From Alloprevotella tannerae (lineage in GTDB: Bacteria > Bacteroidota > Bacteroidia > Bacteroidales > Bacteroidaceae): a DNA stretch of 64,000 nucleotides. The notes under the pieces were generated by a model. The model had not been told where the DNA came from, ran no database searches, and saw only the letters and a program-made list of their open reading frames with translations. Location of the stretch: NCBI GenBank assembly GCA_015259125.1, contig JABZGR010000007.1, forward strand, positions 1 to 64,000. Reading direction: 5' to 3'. Made by a program: the position numbers and the translations under genes. Shown piece by piece: positions 28,761 through 37,694 of the stretch; the first letter of the stretch is position 1, and every line of letters starts with the position of its first letter.

Positions 28761-31013
28761 ATGAGTCTACTATATTTGGGCATCTTATTGTTCTTGTTCA
28801 TACTGGCTATTTGTGATTTATCAGTGGGAGTTGCAAATGACGCAGTCAACTTTATGAGCCCTGCAGTAGGCGCAAGGGCTGCCAAATTTAAGGTGGTGCT
28901 AATTGTAGCAGCAATTGGTATCTTGGTGGGGGCTTCAGCCAGTTCTGGAATGATGGATATAGCCAGACATGGTATCATTAATCCGCTCTATTATACTTTT
29001 GATGACGTTATATGCATATTCCTAGCCGTCTCTGCAACGGATATTATCCTTATGGATATATTTAATACGTTAGGAATGCCTACCTCTACTACCGTTTCTA
29101 TGGTATTTGGTTTGCTGGGAGGTAGTAGTGCATTAGCGTTGAGTAAAATGATGGATAATGCCTATACTTATGCAGACTTGATCAATACAGGAAAAGCCCT
29201 GCAGGTAATTATTGGCATATTCTTGTCTGTGGCTATAGCCTTTGTCGTGGGTCTCATCGTTATGTGGATTGCCCGCGTCATCTTTACCTTTAATTATAAA
29301 AAGCATTTGCGCTGGAGTATCGCAATCTATGGCGGCTTAGCTATTACTTGTATCTCTTATTTCTTACTAGTGAGTGGTCTGAAAGGCACAAAACTCCTCG
29401 CTTCAGTGGGAATGACGCCAGAGTGGATCAATACACATAATTGGGAAATCCTTATCTACTTATTTGTCGGGGCAACTATCTTGATGGAAATTCTCCATTT
29501 GTTGAAAGTTAATATATTCCGTATCATCGTCTTATTTGGTACCTTTTCGTTGGCGATGGCTTTTGCTGGCAATGACTTAGTTAACTTTGTTGGCGTTCCG
29601 TTATCTGGCTTAGAGTCATATATAGATTTTACTCGACACGGTAGCGATGGCCATACTTATATTATGAGTATTCTTGCCGCGCCTTCTACAGATCCGCTTT
29701 TTGTCTCAATGAAGCCATGGTTTCTTATTGGGTCGGGAATTGTTATGGTTTTGGCTATTAGTATGTCTCAAAAAGCCAGAAAGGTTATTGAAACAAACAA
29801 TAATTTGGCAAGTCAACAAGAAGGAGAAGAGGTCTTTAGTTCTTCCAAAATCGCAAGAACAATGGTGCGGACCGTGATTAATGCAACGTCGACGGTAGAT
29901 AAAATAATCCCGAAAAAGGTAGAGGCTTGGATAAATACACGTTTCAATGAAGACGAGTCTATTATACCAGAAGGGGCTACTTTTGACTTGGTGAGAGCTT
30001 CCGTAAATCTTGTTTTGTCGGGCCTATTGATTGTTGTTGGTACATCTCTTCAGTTGCCATTGTCTACAACCTATGTGGCCTTTATGGTTGGAATGGGTTC
30101 TAGTTTGGCTGATCGCGCTTGGGGAAGAGAAACAGCTGTCTATCGTATTACAGGTGTAATTACTGTTATTGGTGGATGGTTTATTACAGCAGGCGCAGCC
30201 TTTATATTGAGCCTATGTATTGCTTCTATAAATCATTCCGCAGGTGTATTTGGAATTTTGATCATCATCGGAATCGTAATAGTTGTTATTATTCGTAACA
30301 ATAGGGCCTTCAAAAAGAAGCAGTCAAGTGAAGATGTCGACTTAATCTTCCGTCGTTTGGTAAAATCTCATAATAAACAAGAGGTCTGGGAGCTTTTATC
30401 TTCTCATGTATTGAGAATGCAGGAGGACTTTACAGAGTCCATAAGGGAGATCTTTAGAAATATAACTAATGGTGTAATGCATGAGAACATTCGCCAATTG
30501 CGTCAGGCATCACACGACTTGGAAGATTTGAAAAATAAGTGGAAGAGGTATAGACGCAAGGAAATTTTAGGCATGCGTAAGATTGACTATTTGCTAGCTG
30601 TAGAAAAGAATACTTGGTTTCACCTCGGCAGTAACAATATGACGCAAATTATCTATAGCTTAAAACGTATGCTAGATCCTGCTTTGGAGCATGTAGATAA
30701 TAATTTCTCCCCTTTATCAAAAGAGGTAATTGATGAGTTTATTCCGATTTGTAATGATACAGATTTATTGTTAGAAAGTATTTTGCAGATGGTGAAATCG
30801 AATGACTTTAAGGGGTCTGACAAAACCCTAGTTGAAGGAAATGCTCTAAAAAGTCGTCTTTCTCAAATTCGTCATACACAACAAGACCACTTACAGAGAG
30901 AAGAAAATAATATACGTGCAGCATTGTTATATCTGAATATGCTTGACGAGACACAGGAATTGATTTCTATGATGCGCCATTTATTACGAGCAGCTAAGAG
31001 GTTTCAACAATAA
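28761..31013 (+). CDS. PiT-family phosphate permease with C-terminal PhoU-like domain
   Basis: A 750-aa inner-membrane transporter. Residues 1-510 hold about ten hydrophobic segments and the two PiT signatures, seen as VANDAVNFMSPAVG near residue 15 and AGNDLVNFVGVPLSG near residue 272. Residues from about 520 to 750 are hydrophilic and helical, with many charged residues, resembling PhoU/DUF47-type domains that accompany Pit as separate proteins elsewhere. Import of phosphate driven by an ion gradient is expected, with the tail perhaps gating it. It has its own promoter and starts a run of four genes with gaps of 2 bp, a 4-bp overlap and 27 bp. Confidence 0.9.
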   Translation: MSLLYLGILLFLFILAICDLSVGVANDAVNFMSPAVGARAAKFKVVLIVAAIGILVGASASSGMMDIARHGIINPLYYTFDDVICIFLAVSATDIILMDIFNTLGMPTSTTVSMVFGLLGGSSALALSKMMDNAYTYADLINTGKALQVIIGIFLSVAIAFVVGLIVMWIARVIFTFNYKKHLRWSIAIYGGLAITCISYFLLVSGLKGTKLLASVGMTPEWINTHNWEILIYLFVGATILMEILHLLKVNIFRIIVLFGTFSLAMAFAGNDLVNFVGVPLSGLESYIDFTRHGSDGHTYIMSILAAPSTDPLFVSMKPWFLIGSGIVMVLAISMSQKARKVIETNNNLASQQEGEEVFSSSKIARTMVRTVINATSTVDKIIPKKVEAWINTRFNEDESIIPEGATFDLVRASVNLVLSGLLIVVGTSLQLPLSTTYVAFMVGMGSSLADRAWGRETAVYRITGVITVIGGWFITAGAAFILSLCIASINHSAGVFGILIIIGIVIVVIIRNNRAFKKKQSSEDVDLIFRRLVKSHNKQEVWELLSSHVLRMQEDFTESIREIFRNITNGVMHENIRQLRQASHDLEDLKNKWKRYRRKEILGMRKIDYLLAVEKNTWFHLGSNNMTQIIYSLKRMLDPALEHVDNNFSPLSKEVIDEFIPICNDTDLLLESILQMVKSNDFKGSDKTLVEGNALKSRLSQIRHTQQDHLQREENNIRAALLYLNMLDETQELISMMRHLLRAAKRFQQ

Positions 31014-31015
31014 GA

Positions 31016-31792
31016 ATGAAAATAGGAATTGTCGGATCTGGAAATGTAGCCTCACATCTTGCCCGAGCTCTAATAAAGGCGGGTTATTCTATTGCTGGAA
31101 TATGCAGTAGAAAGCTTTCTCATGCAGAGGCTCTATTAGAAGAAATAAATAGCTTGGCGCAAACGGCAATAGCGACAGATCGTATAGAGAACTTATTACC
31201 GACTGATATCTTGATCTTAGCTATCAATGATGATTCAATACAAGATGTTGCTCAAGCTCTTGGGAAGATAGCTCCAAAGAGTTATGTGTTTCATACATCT
31301 GGGAGTACCTCTCTTAAAGTGCTCAGTGAATACTTACCACATTGTGGCGTATTATATCCACTGCAAACGTTTTCAAAAGATAGAAAAGTAGATTTTTCAT
31401 CTGTTCCTTTGTTTATTGAGGCTTCAGATGAGCCGACACAGGAACTCTTGTGTAGTATTGCGTTAAGTTTAAGTAAGCGAGTTATAGAAATGGATTCAGA
31501 GCAGCGTAAACGAATGCATTTAGCTGCTGTCTTTGCTTGTAATTTCGTAAATCATTGCTATGTTTTAGCTGAACAAGAAATGAATAAATGTGGCCTAGAT
31601 TTTGAGATCCTCTTACCACTTATAGATGAAACGACATCAAAAGTACATACACTATCTCCGCGCCAAGCTCAAACTGGCCCGGCTGTCCGTAATGATAAGC
31701 GCATAATTAATCTCCAGAAATCCCTTCTAGGGCAACCAGAGCAAGATATTTACCAGCTATTTAGTGACAACATTCAACGTTATACGTTATGA
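31016..31792 (+). CDS. DUF2520 Rossmann-fold oxidoreductase-like protein
   Basis: This 258-aa protein has an N-terminal NAD(P)-binding loop IGIVGSGNVASHLA and a C-terminal helical domain (HLAAVFACNFVNHCY, then a TGPAVRND stretch) typical of the Rossmann-like plus DUF2520 family. The family resembles F420-dependent NADP reductases and ketopantoate/6-phosphogluconate-type dehydrogenases, but its substrate is unknown. It starts 2 bp after the PiT gene and overlaps kdsC by 4 bp (ATGA), so translation is likely coupled. The same neighbour order with kdsC and maf recurs in Bacteroidales, as far as I recall. Confidence 0.85.
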   Translation: MKIGIVGSGNVASHLARALIKAGYSIAGICSRKLSHAEALLEEINSLAQTAIATDRIENLLPTDILILAINDDSIQDVAQALGKIAPKSYVFHTSGSTSLKVLSEYLPHCGVLYPLQTFSKDRKVDFSSVPLFIEASDEPTQELLCSIALSLSKRVIEMDSEQRKRMHLAAVFACNFVNHCYVLAEQEMNKCGLDFEILLPLIDETTSKVHTLSPRQAQTGPAVRNDKRIINLQKSLLGQPEQDIYQLFSDNIQRYTL

Positions 31793-32310
31793 TAAACTTC
31801 GACCTCGCAAAAATTAAAGCATTAGCTTTTGATATAGATGGAGTTCTCAGCACGAATATTGTGCGGATGGAAAATGATGGAGCTGGACTTATGCGCACTG
31901 CTAATATAAAAGATGGCTATGCATTGCAGCTGGCTGTCAAATGTGGCTTACAATTGGCTATCGTTACCGGGGGTAATAGTGAGGCGATAAGGAATCGTTA
32001 TGAGCAGCTTGGAGTTCAGCACATATTCCAACGCGCAGCGGTAAAAATTAACGTATTCCGTGATTGGTGCGCACAAATAGAAGTACAACCTCAAGATGTT
32101 TTATATATGGGAGATGACATCCCAGACTTTGAAGTGATGAAAGAGTGTGGGCTACCTGTGTGCCCAGCAGATGCTGCTGCAGAAATTAAAGCCATCGCTA
32201 CTTATGTTAGTCATCTTCCAGGCGGATGTGGATGTGTTAGAGATGTAATAGAGCAAGTATTAAAAGCACAAAACCATTGGATGAGCTCTGCTCGAGCTTT
32301 CGGATGGTAA
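31789..32310 (+). CDS. kdsC: 3-deoxy-D-manno-octulosonate-8-phosphate phosphatase
   Basis: A 173-aa HAD-superfamily phosphatase that dephosphorylates KDO-8-phosphate in lipopolysaccharide core synthesis. The HAD nucleophile motif is FDIDGVLS, motif II is VTGGNS, and motifs III/IV are the AAVK lysine and MGDDIPD. There is no cap domain, as in tetrameric KdsC. It overlaps the upstream gene by 4 bp and is followed 27 bp later by maf. KdsA/KdsB are not in this window. Confidence 0.9.
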   Translation: MINFDLAKIKALAFDIDGVLSTNIVRMENDGAGLMRTANIKDGYALQLAVKCGLQLAIVTGGNSEAIRNRYEQLGVQHIFQRAAVKINVFRDWCAQIEVQPQDVLYMGDDIPDFEVMKECGLPVCPADAAAEIKAIATYVSHLPGGCGCVRDVIEQVLKAQNHWMSSARAFGW

Positions 32311-32337
32311 TACAGAACAATATAAAATGAAACAACA

Positions 32338-32919
32338 ATGCTAGAGAATTTAAAACGCTACAATGTGATTTTGGCGAGTAATTCGCCAAGACGGAAGGAG
32401 CTGCTTACGCGTTTAGGCGTATCCTTTAAGGTTCGCACTCTTTTAGGAATAGACGAACGTTATCCGTCTTCTCTAAGAGCCGAAGAAATTGCTGAATACA
32501 TCTCACGTAAAAAAGCTGCAGGCTATCGCTCTTATATGGCAAACAATGAACTCTTGATTTGCGCCGATACAATTGTTGTGTTAGGTAATGAAATCTTGGG
32601 AAAACCCCGTGATGTTGAAGAAGCCTCAGCAACTTTACGCAAACTTTCTGGTCGAACTCACCAAGTTATTACCGGAGTAACCGTACAGACTGACCTTCGT
32701 ATAGAAAGTTTTACGGCGAAGAGTAAGGTTACTTTTGGCGAGATAACAGATGAAGAGATCGATTACTACATTAGCAATTATCTGCCGCTTGACAAGGCTG
32801 GCTCTTATGGTATTCAAGACTGGATAGGTATGATTTCTGTAGAACATTTAGAGGGAAGTTATTTTAACGTAGTCGGACTTCCCACCCATAAGCTCTACCA
32901 ATTATTGAAAACCTTCTAA
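32338..32919 (+). CDS. maf: Maf-family nucleoside triphosphate pyrophosphatase
   Basis: A 193-aa house-cleaning nucleotide pyrophosphatase. The Maf signature ASNSPRRKELL lies at residues 14-24, ADTIVVLGNEILGKP follows near residue 80, and SGRTHQVITGV and GSYGIQD complete the active site. The subfamily probably hydrolyses dTTP/UTP or modified pyrimidine nucleotides to limit misincorporation; the sequence does not settle which. It is the last gene of the operon and is followed by a strong hairpin. Confidence 0.93.
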   Translation: MLENLKRYNVILASNSPRRKELLTRLGVSFKVRTLLGIDERYPSSLRAEEIAEYISRKKAAGYRSYMANNELLICADTIVVLGNEILGKPRDVEEASATLRKLSGRTHQVITGVTVQTDLRIESFTAKSKVTFGEITDEEIDYYISNYLPLDKAGSYGIQDWIGMISVEHLEGSYFNVVGLPTHKLYQLLKTF

Positions 32920-33010
32920 AGTCTACCTCAACAGTAAGCAGTAGCCTTATATATATGGTATATTTAAGCTAGCCAATTTTACAAGGAAGAGATCTTGCCT
33001 TTAGAAAGCG

Positions 33011-33059
33011 AATAGCCCTTCTTTCATGCCTGCTGAACGGAGATGAAAGAAGGACTATT
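33011..33059 (+). terminator. Strong bidirectional-looking terminator after maf
   Basis: A 17-bp stem with one mismatch (33011-33027 against 33043-33059, core CCTTCTTTCAT) and a 15-nt loop. ATTTGTG follows. It is 92 bp after the maf stop. Confidence 0.7.
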
Positions 33060-33194
33060 TGTGTTCAATGAATGCTTTATAAGTTTCGCCATGGGGGAGC
33101 AAAACTAGACTAGTTTCTCGAATCTTTTACAAGGATATTTGTAGATGATTCAAATTATTTATCTTGACTAGTGGCTAACCTTTAAAAATATACC

Positions 33195-33202
33195 TATATT
33201 TG
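33195..33202 (+). promoter_or_regulatory. -7 element of the BspA-like gene
   Basis: TATATTTG, followed by C, predicts a 5' leader of about 60 nt before the ATG at 33269. There is no clear -33 box at the usual spacing. Confidence 0.5.
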
Positions 33203-33268
33203 CCAAAGTTGTTAAATCGAATATTCATATCACATCAAACCTAAACCACCATTATAAACATTTTACTT

Positions 33269-35278
33269 ATGAGAAATCTATTATTTCTGGCGAGAGTAGT
33301 CGTCGTGTCTTTCATCGTTTCGCTGCGGCTTTACGCACAGCCTTATCCTACTACATCCTATCAACTTGACGAAGAAGGTAAAACCATCGTAAAATGGCTT
33401 GGCTCTGAAGCCGAACTTGATCTGTCCAGTGATCCGGCATTTTCGGCAATAGAGACGATTGGCTCAAAAGCTTTTGCCAATTGTCGCGACTTAAAAACAA
33501 TTATATTACCAGAGAAAACCACTAATATCGAGGGTGGTGCTTTTTCTGATTGCAATGAACTCGCGGAAATCACTTGGGGCAATGCTCTTGTGTCGGTTGG
33601 CGAGGATGCCTTCTTTGCATGTAAAAGATTAAAGAAGATTGATTTGAAATCTGTGCAAAACATAGGTAATACAGCCTTTAGCGGTTGTGCCGCATTAGAG
33701 GAAATTTTTCTCCCTAAAACTCTTGAAGAGTTAGGATATTCTGCATTCTATAATTGTAGATCAATAAAGGCTTTTAAGGTGGACAAAGAGAATGAATATT
33801 TTGCTTCATATTTGGAAGTCCTCTTTGACAAGAACTTAAGCTACCTTTTGGCTTACCCGAGAGCGAAAGTCGGATCAGAATATGTAGTTCCGCCTACAGT
33901 TACTGTTATTGCCGGTCGGGCGTTTGATAACTGCACACAGTTGCAAACTCTAACGCTTTCTCCGCGACTTTCAATGATTGGTAAGAACGCATTGTTTAAA
34001 TGTAAAGGGCTAAAGAAGATTAGTCTTCGCTCTTCAATCGTACCAGAGTTGCAGGGCGACGCGCCACTTAACGGAATAGACTTAGAAAACTGCCATCTGT
34101 TTGTACCTAAAGAAGCAATCAATGCTTATCGAGAGGATGAGGTTTGGAAAAACTTTATACATATTGAGGCTCTGCCGGCTGTAACCGGCATTTCGGAAGA
34201 TAGCTATTTGCTAGATGAGACGGGAAAAACCCTACTGCGTTGGTTAGGAGGTGAAACTGAAATTGATATGGCTGCAGATACAAGGCTTTCACAAGTAGAA
34301 ACGATTGCTGCAGAGGCTTTCACTGTAAGGGGTGATCACCACACAGCCAATACAGTATTAGAAAGATTGAAGACCTCCCCTCAATTGCGCAAGATCGAGT
34401 CTGTTGGTCTGTGGTGTATCGCTTTACAAGAGATAGAGTTCTCTGAGGGTTTAGAGGAGCTTGAAACTTGCGCTTTTTCCGGAGGAATGTTTGTGAAGAC
34501 ACTCAAACTACCGGCATCACTGAAGCGCGTTGCTGGTGTGCCTTTCTTTAATTTTTATGATCTAGAATCAATAGAGTTGGCAGCAGGTAGCCAAGTGTTT
34601 ACTTTAATAAGTGATATGCTGGTTGAGAAAGCGACAAATCGTCTCATTTTTACGCCGCAGCATCGCAACAGGTTTACGATAAATGTCCCTAAAGGCGTTC
34701 AGATTATAGGCCAAGATGCATTCTCTGACAACAACTTCATTTGCAATGTAATGATTCCTGAAGGAGTAACCACACTTGAGTCGACCTGCTTCCTAGGCTG
34801 TGACCAACTGGCAAGAGTAGATCTACCTGCCAGCTTGACAAAGATAGACTTCCGAGCTTTTGCTCGTTCTAGTGCACTGGATACCGTCATTGTGCGGGCA
34901 TCGACACCCCCAACATTAGTGATTGGAGACGAAGGGCAGACACCCTTTGATCGCATTGGCGATGAGGCTGTCTTATGGGTGCCTCAAGCGGCCTTAGAAA
35001 GCTATCGTAACAATGAAACTTGGAGTGAACTGTTCACTGAGATACGCCCCTTGGAAGATCTATTTTTACAGGTTGTTCAGCCTACGAATCAGTCGGAAAA
35101 TATTATACTCAAAGAGCACGTGCTGACCGTGCAAGCTGAGGGAAATATTGTTGTCTATAATAGTGATGGTATCATTTTAAGTAGAGCAAAGGGTACATTA
35201 TGCATACAACTTCCTCAGCAGGGCGGAGTATATTTGCTGAGTATTAACGGCCGCGTCACCAAGATTTTGGATAAATAA
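33269..35278 (+). CDS. BspA-like leucine-rich-repeat surface protein
   Basis: A 669-aa secreted protein. A signal peptide (about residues 1-23, ending LRLYAQ) leads into BspA-type LRR_5 repeats with phrases like GSKAFANCRDLKTIILPE and IGNTAFSGCAALEEIFLP. It is built from two related halves: LDEEGKTIVKWLG near residue 33 recurs as LDETGKTLLRWLGG near residue 315, each followed by a repeat block and a short closing strand (AYREDEVWKNF, SYRNNETWSELF). The last 60 residues (VVYNSDGIILSRA, then GVYLLSINGRVTKIL) resemble a type A sorting domain of the type IX secretion system. Adhesion or host binding is inferred from the family. Confidence 0.88.
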   Translation: MRNLLFLARVVVVSFIVSLRLYAQPYPTTSYQLDEEGKTIVKWLGSEAELDLSSDPAFSAIETIGSKAFANCRDLKTIILPEKTTNIEGGAFSDCNELAEITWGNALVSVGEDAFFACKRLKKIDLKSVQNIGNTAFSGCAALEEIFLPKTLEELGYSAFYNCRSIKAFKVDKENEYFASYLEVLFDKNLSYLLAYPRAKVGSEYVVPPTVTVIAGRAFDNCTQLQTLTLSPRLSMIGKNALFKCKGLKKISLRSSIVPELQGDAPLNGIDLENCHLFVPKEAINAYREDEVWKNFIHIEALPAVTGISEDSYLLDETGKTLLRWLGGETEIDMAADTRLSQVETIAAEAFTVRGDHHTANTVLERLKTSPQLRKIESVGLWCIALQEIEFSEGLEELETCAFSGGMFVKTLKLPASLKRVAGVPFFNFYDLESIELAAGSQVFTLISDMLVEKATNRLIFTPQHRNRFTINVPKGVQIIGQDAFSDNNFICNVMIPEGVTTLESTCFLGCDQLARVDLPASLTKIDFRAFARSSALDTVIVRASTPPTLVIGDEGQTPFDRIGDEAVLWVPQAALESYRNNETWSELFTEIRPLEDLFLQVVQPTNQSENIILKEHVLTVQAEGNIVVYNSDGIILSRAKGTLCIQLPQQGGVYLLSINGRVTKILDK

Positions 35279-35309
35279 CACTAGTCGTTGAAAATCTTGA
35301 TATCAAAAC

Positions 35310-35362
35310 AATCGCGATAGTCACGAAAAACTGGATAGAAAGTTTCTCTAGCTATCGCGATT
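35310..35362 (+). terminator. Inverted repeat after the BspA-like gene
   Basis: A perfect 11-bp stem (AATCGCGATAG at 35310-35320 and its complement at 35352-35362) with a 31-nt loop, starting 31 bp after the stop codon. The loop is long for a terminator and no T-run follows, so the role is uncertain. Confidence 0.4.
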
Positions 35363-35514
35363 CATATTAGTTGTTATATAAGAGGCCCTCCACATAGAAC
35401 AGATCACAGGTTCACACGTGTCTATGATGAATAAACGGCAAAAATTCAATATGTAAATTTAGAATTGGAGTTGCGAATCCCAATATCGCTCCCTCAATAC
35501 TTTGCTTAAGAGCG

Positions 35515-35602
35515 TTCTTTTCGTGATAATAGATTTGTCCTTCCACGGTGGTACAAACGTACTATCGTGATGAGAAGTTTGTACTCTCCTGAAAGGAGAC
35601 GA
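35515..35602. repeat. 22-bp tandem repeat array 5 (4 units)
   Basis: Units start at 35515, 35537, 35559 and 35581. Unit two reads GTCCTTCCACGGTGGTAC and unit three GTACTATCGTGATGAG. The first unit is degenerate but keeps TCGTGAT in register. Confidence 0.8.
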
Positions 35603-36018
35603 AGCAAATATGAAGACCATTTTGTATATTGATATATTGATGGACAGAAATCAAGCACTAAGTTTGGCGCAACAAGATTCAAAACTTTTCTGATAGATAC
35701 ATCTCTAAATCTTGTATGATTTTCGACTCCAAACTTGTATAACAAATAAGAAATAGAGTAGGGCCTGATTTCGTTTATGACTACATTATTCCTCTTATTC
35801 TGAAATGAACCTTGGCAAGTAAAATATATTGAATGATATATAACCGATATTCGCAATCTCTTTTACAGTCAATTACAACAGAAGAAAAGTTGTAGTATTA
35901 AAAAGTCGAAAAGCCACAATAGAATCTGTTTATTTACTTTTTTGCAATGCACACTTGTTATAGGATTGTGAGTGAATTCTGTTTTTTTAACACTAAAAAA
36001 AGAAAAAAGACTTGCGAT

Positions 36019-36051
36019 ATTGCTGTGTTCATATTTTTACTTGTAACTTTG
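36019..36051 (+). promoter_or_regulatory. Bacteroidetes-type promoter of the kor operon
   Basis: ATTG at 36019-36022, a 21-bp spacer and TAACTTTG at 36044-36051, followed by C. It lies 25 bp before the first gene of the operon. Confidence 0.65.
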
Positions 36052-36076
36052 CTCAAAACACGAGCCTATACGCTTT

Positions 36077-36352
36077 ATGCAAGAAAAACATACAGACATC
36101 AATCGAATGATAGAGTCGGGAGAAGTTGAACTCGCTTTAGCTCGACTCGCTGTGGAACTAAAACAAACTTCGGAAGATGCATTTTTGTATTATTTGAGTG
36201 GAAAAGCGCAAATGAAATTGGGAAATTGGGGGAAAGCAATCTCTGACTTCCTACACTCCGAACAGTTGGATGAGGATTCGCCGGCGGTAGAATCTCGCAA
36301 GATGCTCGAAGACATTATGCAGTTTTACAACAAAGATATGTATAATCAATAA
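36077..36352 (+). CDS. Small tetratricopeptide-repeat protein
   Basis: This 91-aa helical protein has a TPR-like core (LYYLSGKAQMKLGNWGKAISDF, shortened here to the key residues Y-x2-G-x3-M-x2-W-x2-A), enough for one or two repeats. It has no signal peptide or membrane segment. It is the first gene after the kor promoter and lies 18 bp before korD. In other Bacteroidales a similar small TPR gene precedes the same oxidoreductase set. A role in assembling or scaffolding the complex is possible but is only an inference from position. Confidence 0.75.
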   Translation: MQEKHTDINRMIESGEVELALARLAVELKQTSEDAFLYYLSGKAQMKLGNWGKAISDFLHSEQLDEDSPAVESRKMLEDIMQFYNKDMYNQ

Positions 36353-36370
36353 TCACTTAACATAACAATT

Positions 36371-36601
36371 ATGGGTAAAATTAGAGGAGCCGTCGTCATA
36401 GACGAAGAGCGCTGTAAGGGATGCAGCTTATGCATTGTAGCTTGTCCCGTAAAATGCTTATCCTTGGTTGCTGGAGAAGTTAACCACAAAGGCTATGCAT
36501 TTTGTCAGCAAACGAATTGGGAAATTTGCACCGGTTGCACAAGTTGCGCTGTCGTATGTCCCGATGGATGTATTACTGTTTATAGAAAAAAGGAGGATTG
36601 A
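36371..36601 (+). CDS. korD: 2-oxoacid:ferredoxin oxidoreductase, delta (ferredoxin) subunit
   Basis: A 76-aa 2[4Fe-4S] ferredoxin-type subunit. The two cluster motifs are CKGCSLCIVACP and CTGCTSCAVVCP, each C-x2-C-x2-C-x3-CP. It passes electrons from the TPP-bearing subunits to soluble ferredoxin. It stands 3 bp before korA. The complex oxidatively decarboxylates a 2-oxoacid (2-oxoglutarate or a branched-chain 2-oxoacid) to its acyl-CoA. Confidence 0.93.
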   Translation: MGKIRGAVVIDEERCKGCSLCIVACPVKCLSLVAGEVNHKGYAFCQQTNWEICTGCTSCAVVCPDGCITVYRKKED

Positions 36602-36604
36602 CTT

Positions 36605-37693
36605 ATGGAAGACAATAGCAATGTAGTCTTAATGAAGGGTAATGAGGCCATAGCACACGCCACTATTCTATGTGGTTGTGATGGCTATTTTGGATATCCG
36701 ATTACACCGCAATCAGAAGTATTAGAAACACTTGCACAACTGAAGCCTTGGGAAACAACCGGCATGGTTGTGTTGCAAGCTGAAAGCGAAATTGCTGCAA
36801 TTAACATGCTTTATGGTGGCGGAGGTACTGGTAAAAAAGTATTGACCTCGTCCTCTAGTCCTGGTGTTGCCTTGATGCAAGAGGGTATAACCTATATGGC
36901 TGGTGCTGAAGTGCCTTGCGTTATCGTTAGTGTACAACGTGGTGGCCCGGGTCTTGGTACAATCCAACCTTCACAAAGTGACTATAATCAATCAACTCGC
37001 GGTGGCGGTAATGGTGACTATAATACGATCGTGTTAGCTCCCAACTCTGTACAAGAGATGGCTGACTTTGTAGACTTAGCATTCACCTTAGCGTTCCGCT
37101 ATCGTAATCCGGCTATGATCCTTTCTGATGGCGTGATCGGCCAAATGATGGAAAAAGTTGTGCTTCCTCAGCAAAAGCCGCGTAGAACAGAAGAGGAAAT
37201 TGCCAAAGAGTGCCCGTGGGCTGCCAATGGACATGGCTTGAAGAGCAGAAAACCCAACTATATTACATCGCTTGAGTTAGATTCTGCTGTTATGGAACAA
37301 CGCAATATTGCGCTTCAAAAGAAATATGCAGAATGTGCTGAGAAGGAAGTGCGTTATGAAGAGATCGAATGTGACGACGCAGAATATTTAATCGTTGCCT
37401 TTGGCTCAGCTTCTCGTATCTCTCGTAAGGCTATGGATATGTTGCGTGCTCAAGGTGTTAAGGTTGGCTTGTTCCGCCCGATTACACTTTGGCCTTTCCC
37501 AACAAAGCGTTTAAAAGAACTCAGCAAACGAGTTAAAGGTATGCTCGTTATGGAAATAAACGCTGGCCAAATGGTGTTTGACGTACGCGCAGCTGTTGAA
37601 TATTCTATTCCTGTAGAACATTTCGGACGTCTTGGTGGTATTGTTCCTAGCCCGGACGAAATCGTAGATGTAGTTAATAAGATGCGAAAATAA
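36605..37693 (+). CDS. korA: 2-oxoacid:ferredoxin oxidoreductase, alpha subunit
   Basis: A 362-aa alpha subunit (pyrimidine-binding domain plus the transketolase C-terminal-like domain). GNEAIAHATILCGCDGYFGYPITP near the start (key residues G-N-x-A and YPITP) and the ESEIAAINMLYGGGGTGKKVLTSSS loop (key residues E-x-E and T-SSS) are typical. It is often annotated VorB because KorA and VorB subunits are hard to tell apart. It pairs with korB (TPP-binding) and korC (gamma). A two-helix membrane protein gene follows after a single base. Confidence 0.92.
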   Translation: MEDNSNVVLMKGNEAIAHATILCGCDGYFGYPITPQSEVLETLAQLKPWETTGMVVLQAESEIAAINMLYGGGGTGKKVLTSSSSPGVALMQEGITYMAGAEVPCVIVSVQRGGPGLGTIQPSQSDYNQSTRGGGNGDYNTIVLAPNSVQEMADFVDLAFTLAFRYRNPAMILSDGVIGQMMEKVVLPQQKPRRTEEEIAKECPWAANGHGLKSRKPNYITSLELDSAVMEQRNIALQKKYAECAEKEVRYEEIECDDAEYLIVAFGSASRISRKAMDMLRAQGVKVGLFRPITLWPFPTKRLKELSKRVKGMLVMEINAGQMVFDVRAAVEYSIPVEHFGRLGGIVPSPDEIVDVVNKMRK

Positions 37694-37694
37694 A

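Larger units (their letters stand above)
32920..33268. other. Gap between maf and the BspA-like gene
   Basis: It holds the terminator at 33011-33059 and the promoter element at 33195-33202. I see no gene or repeat. Confidence 0.55.
35279..36076. other. 800-bp gene-free stretch with one repeat array
   Basis: It holds the long-loop inverted repeat (35310-35362), the four-unit 22-bp array (35515-35602), an AT-rich segment and the kor operon promoter at 36019-36051. A minus-strand frame at 35506-35856 runs through the repeats and has no recognisable features, so it is not called. Confidence 0.55.
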
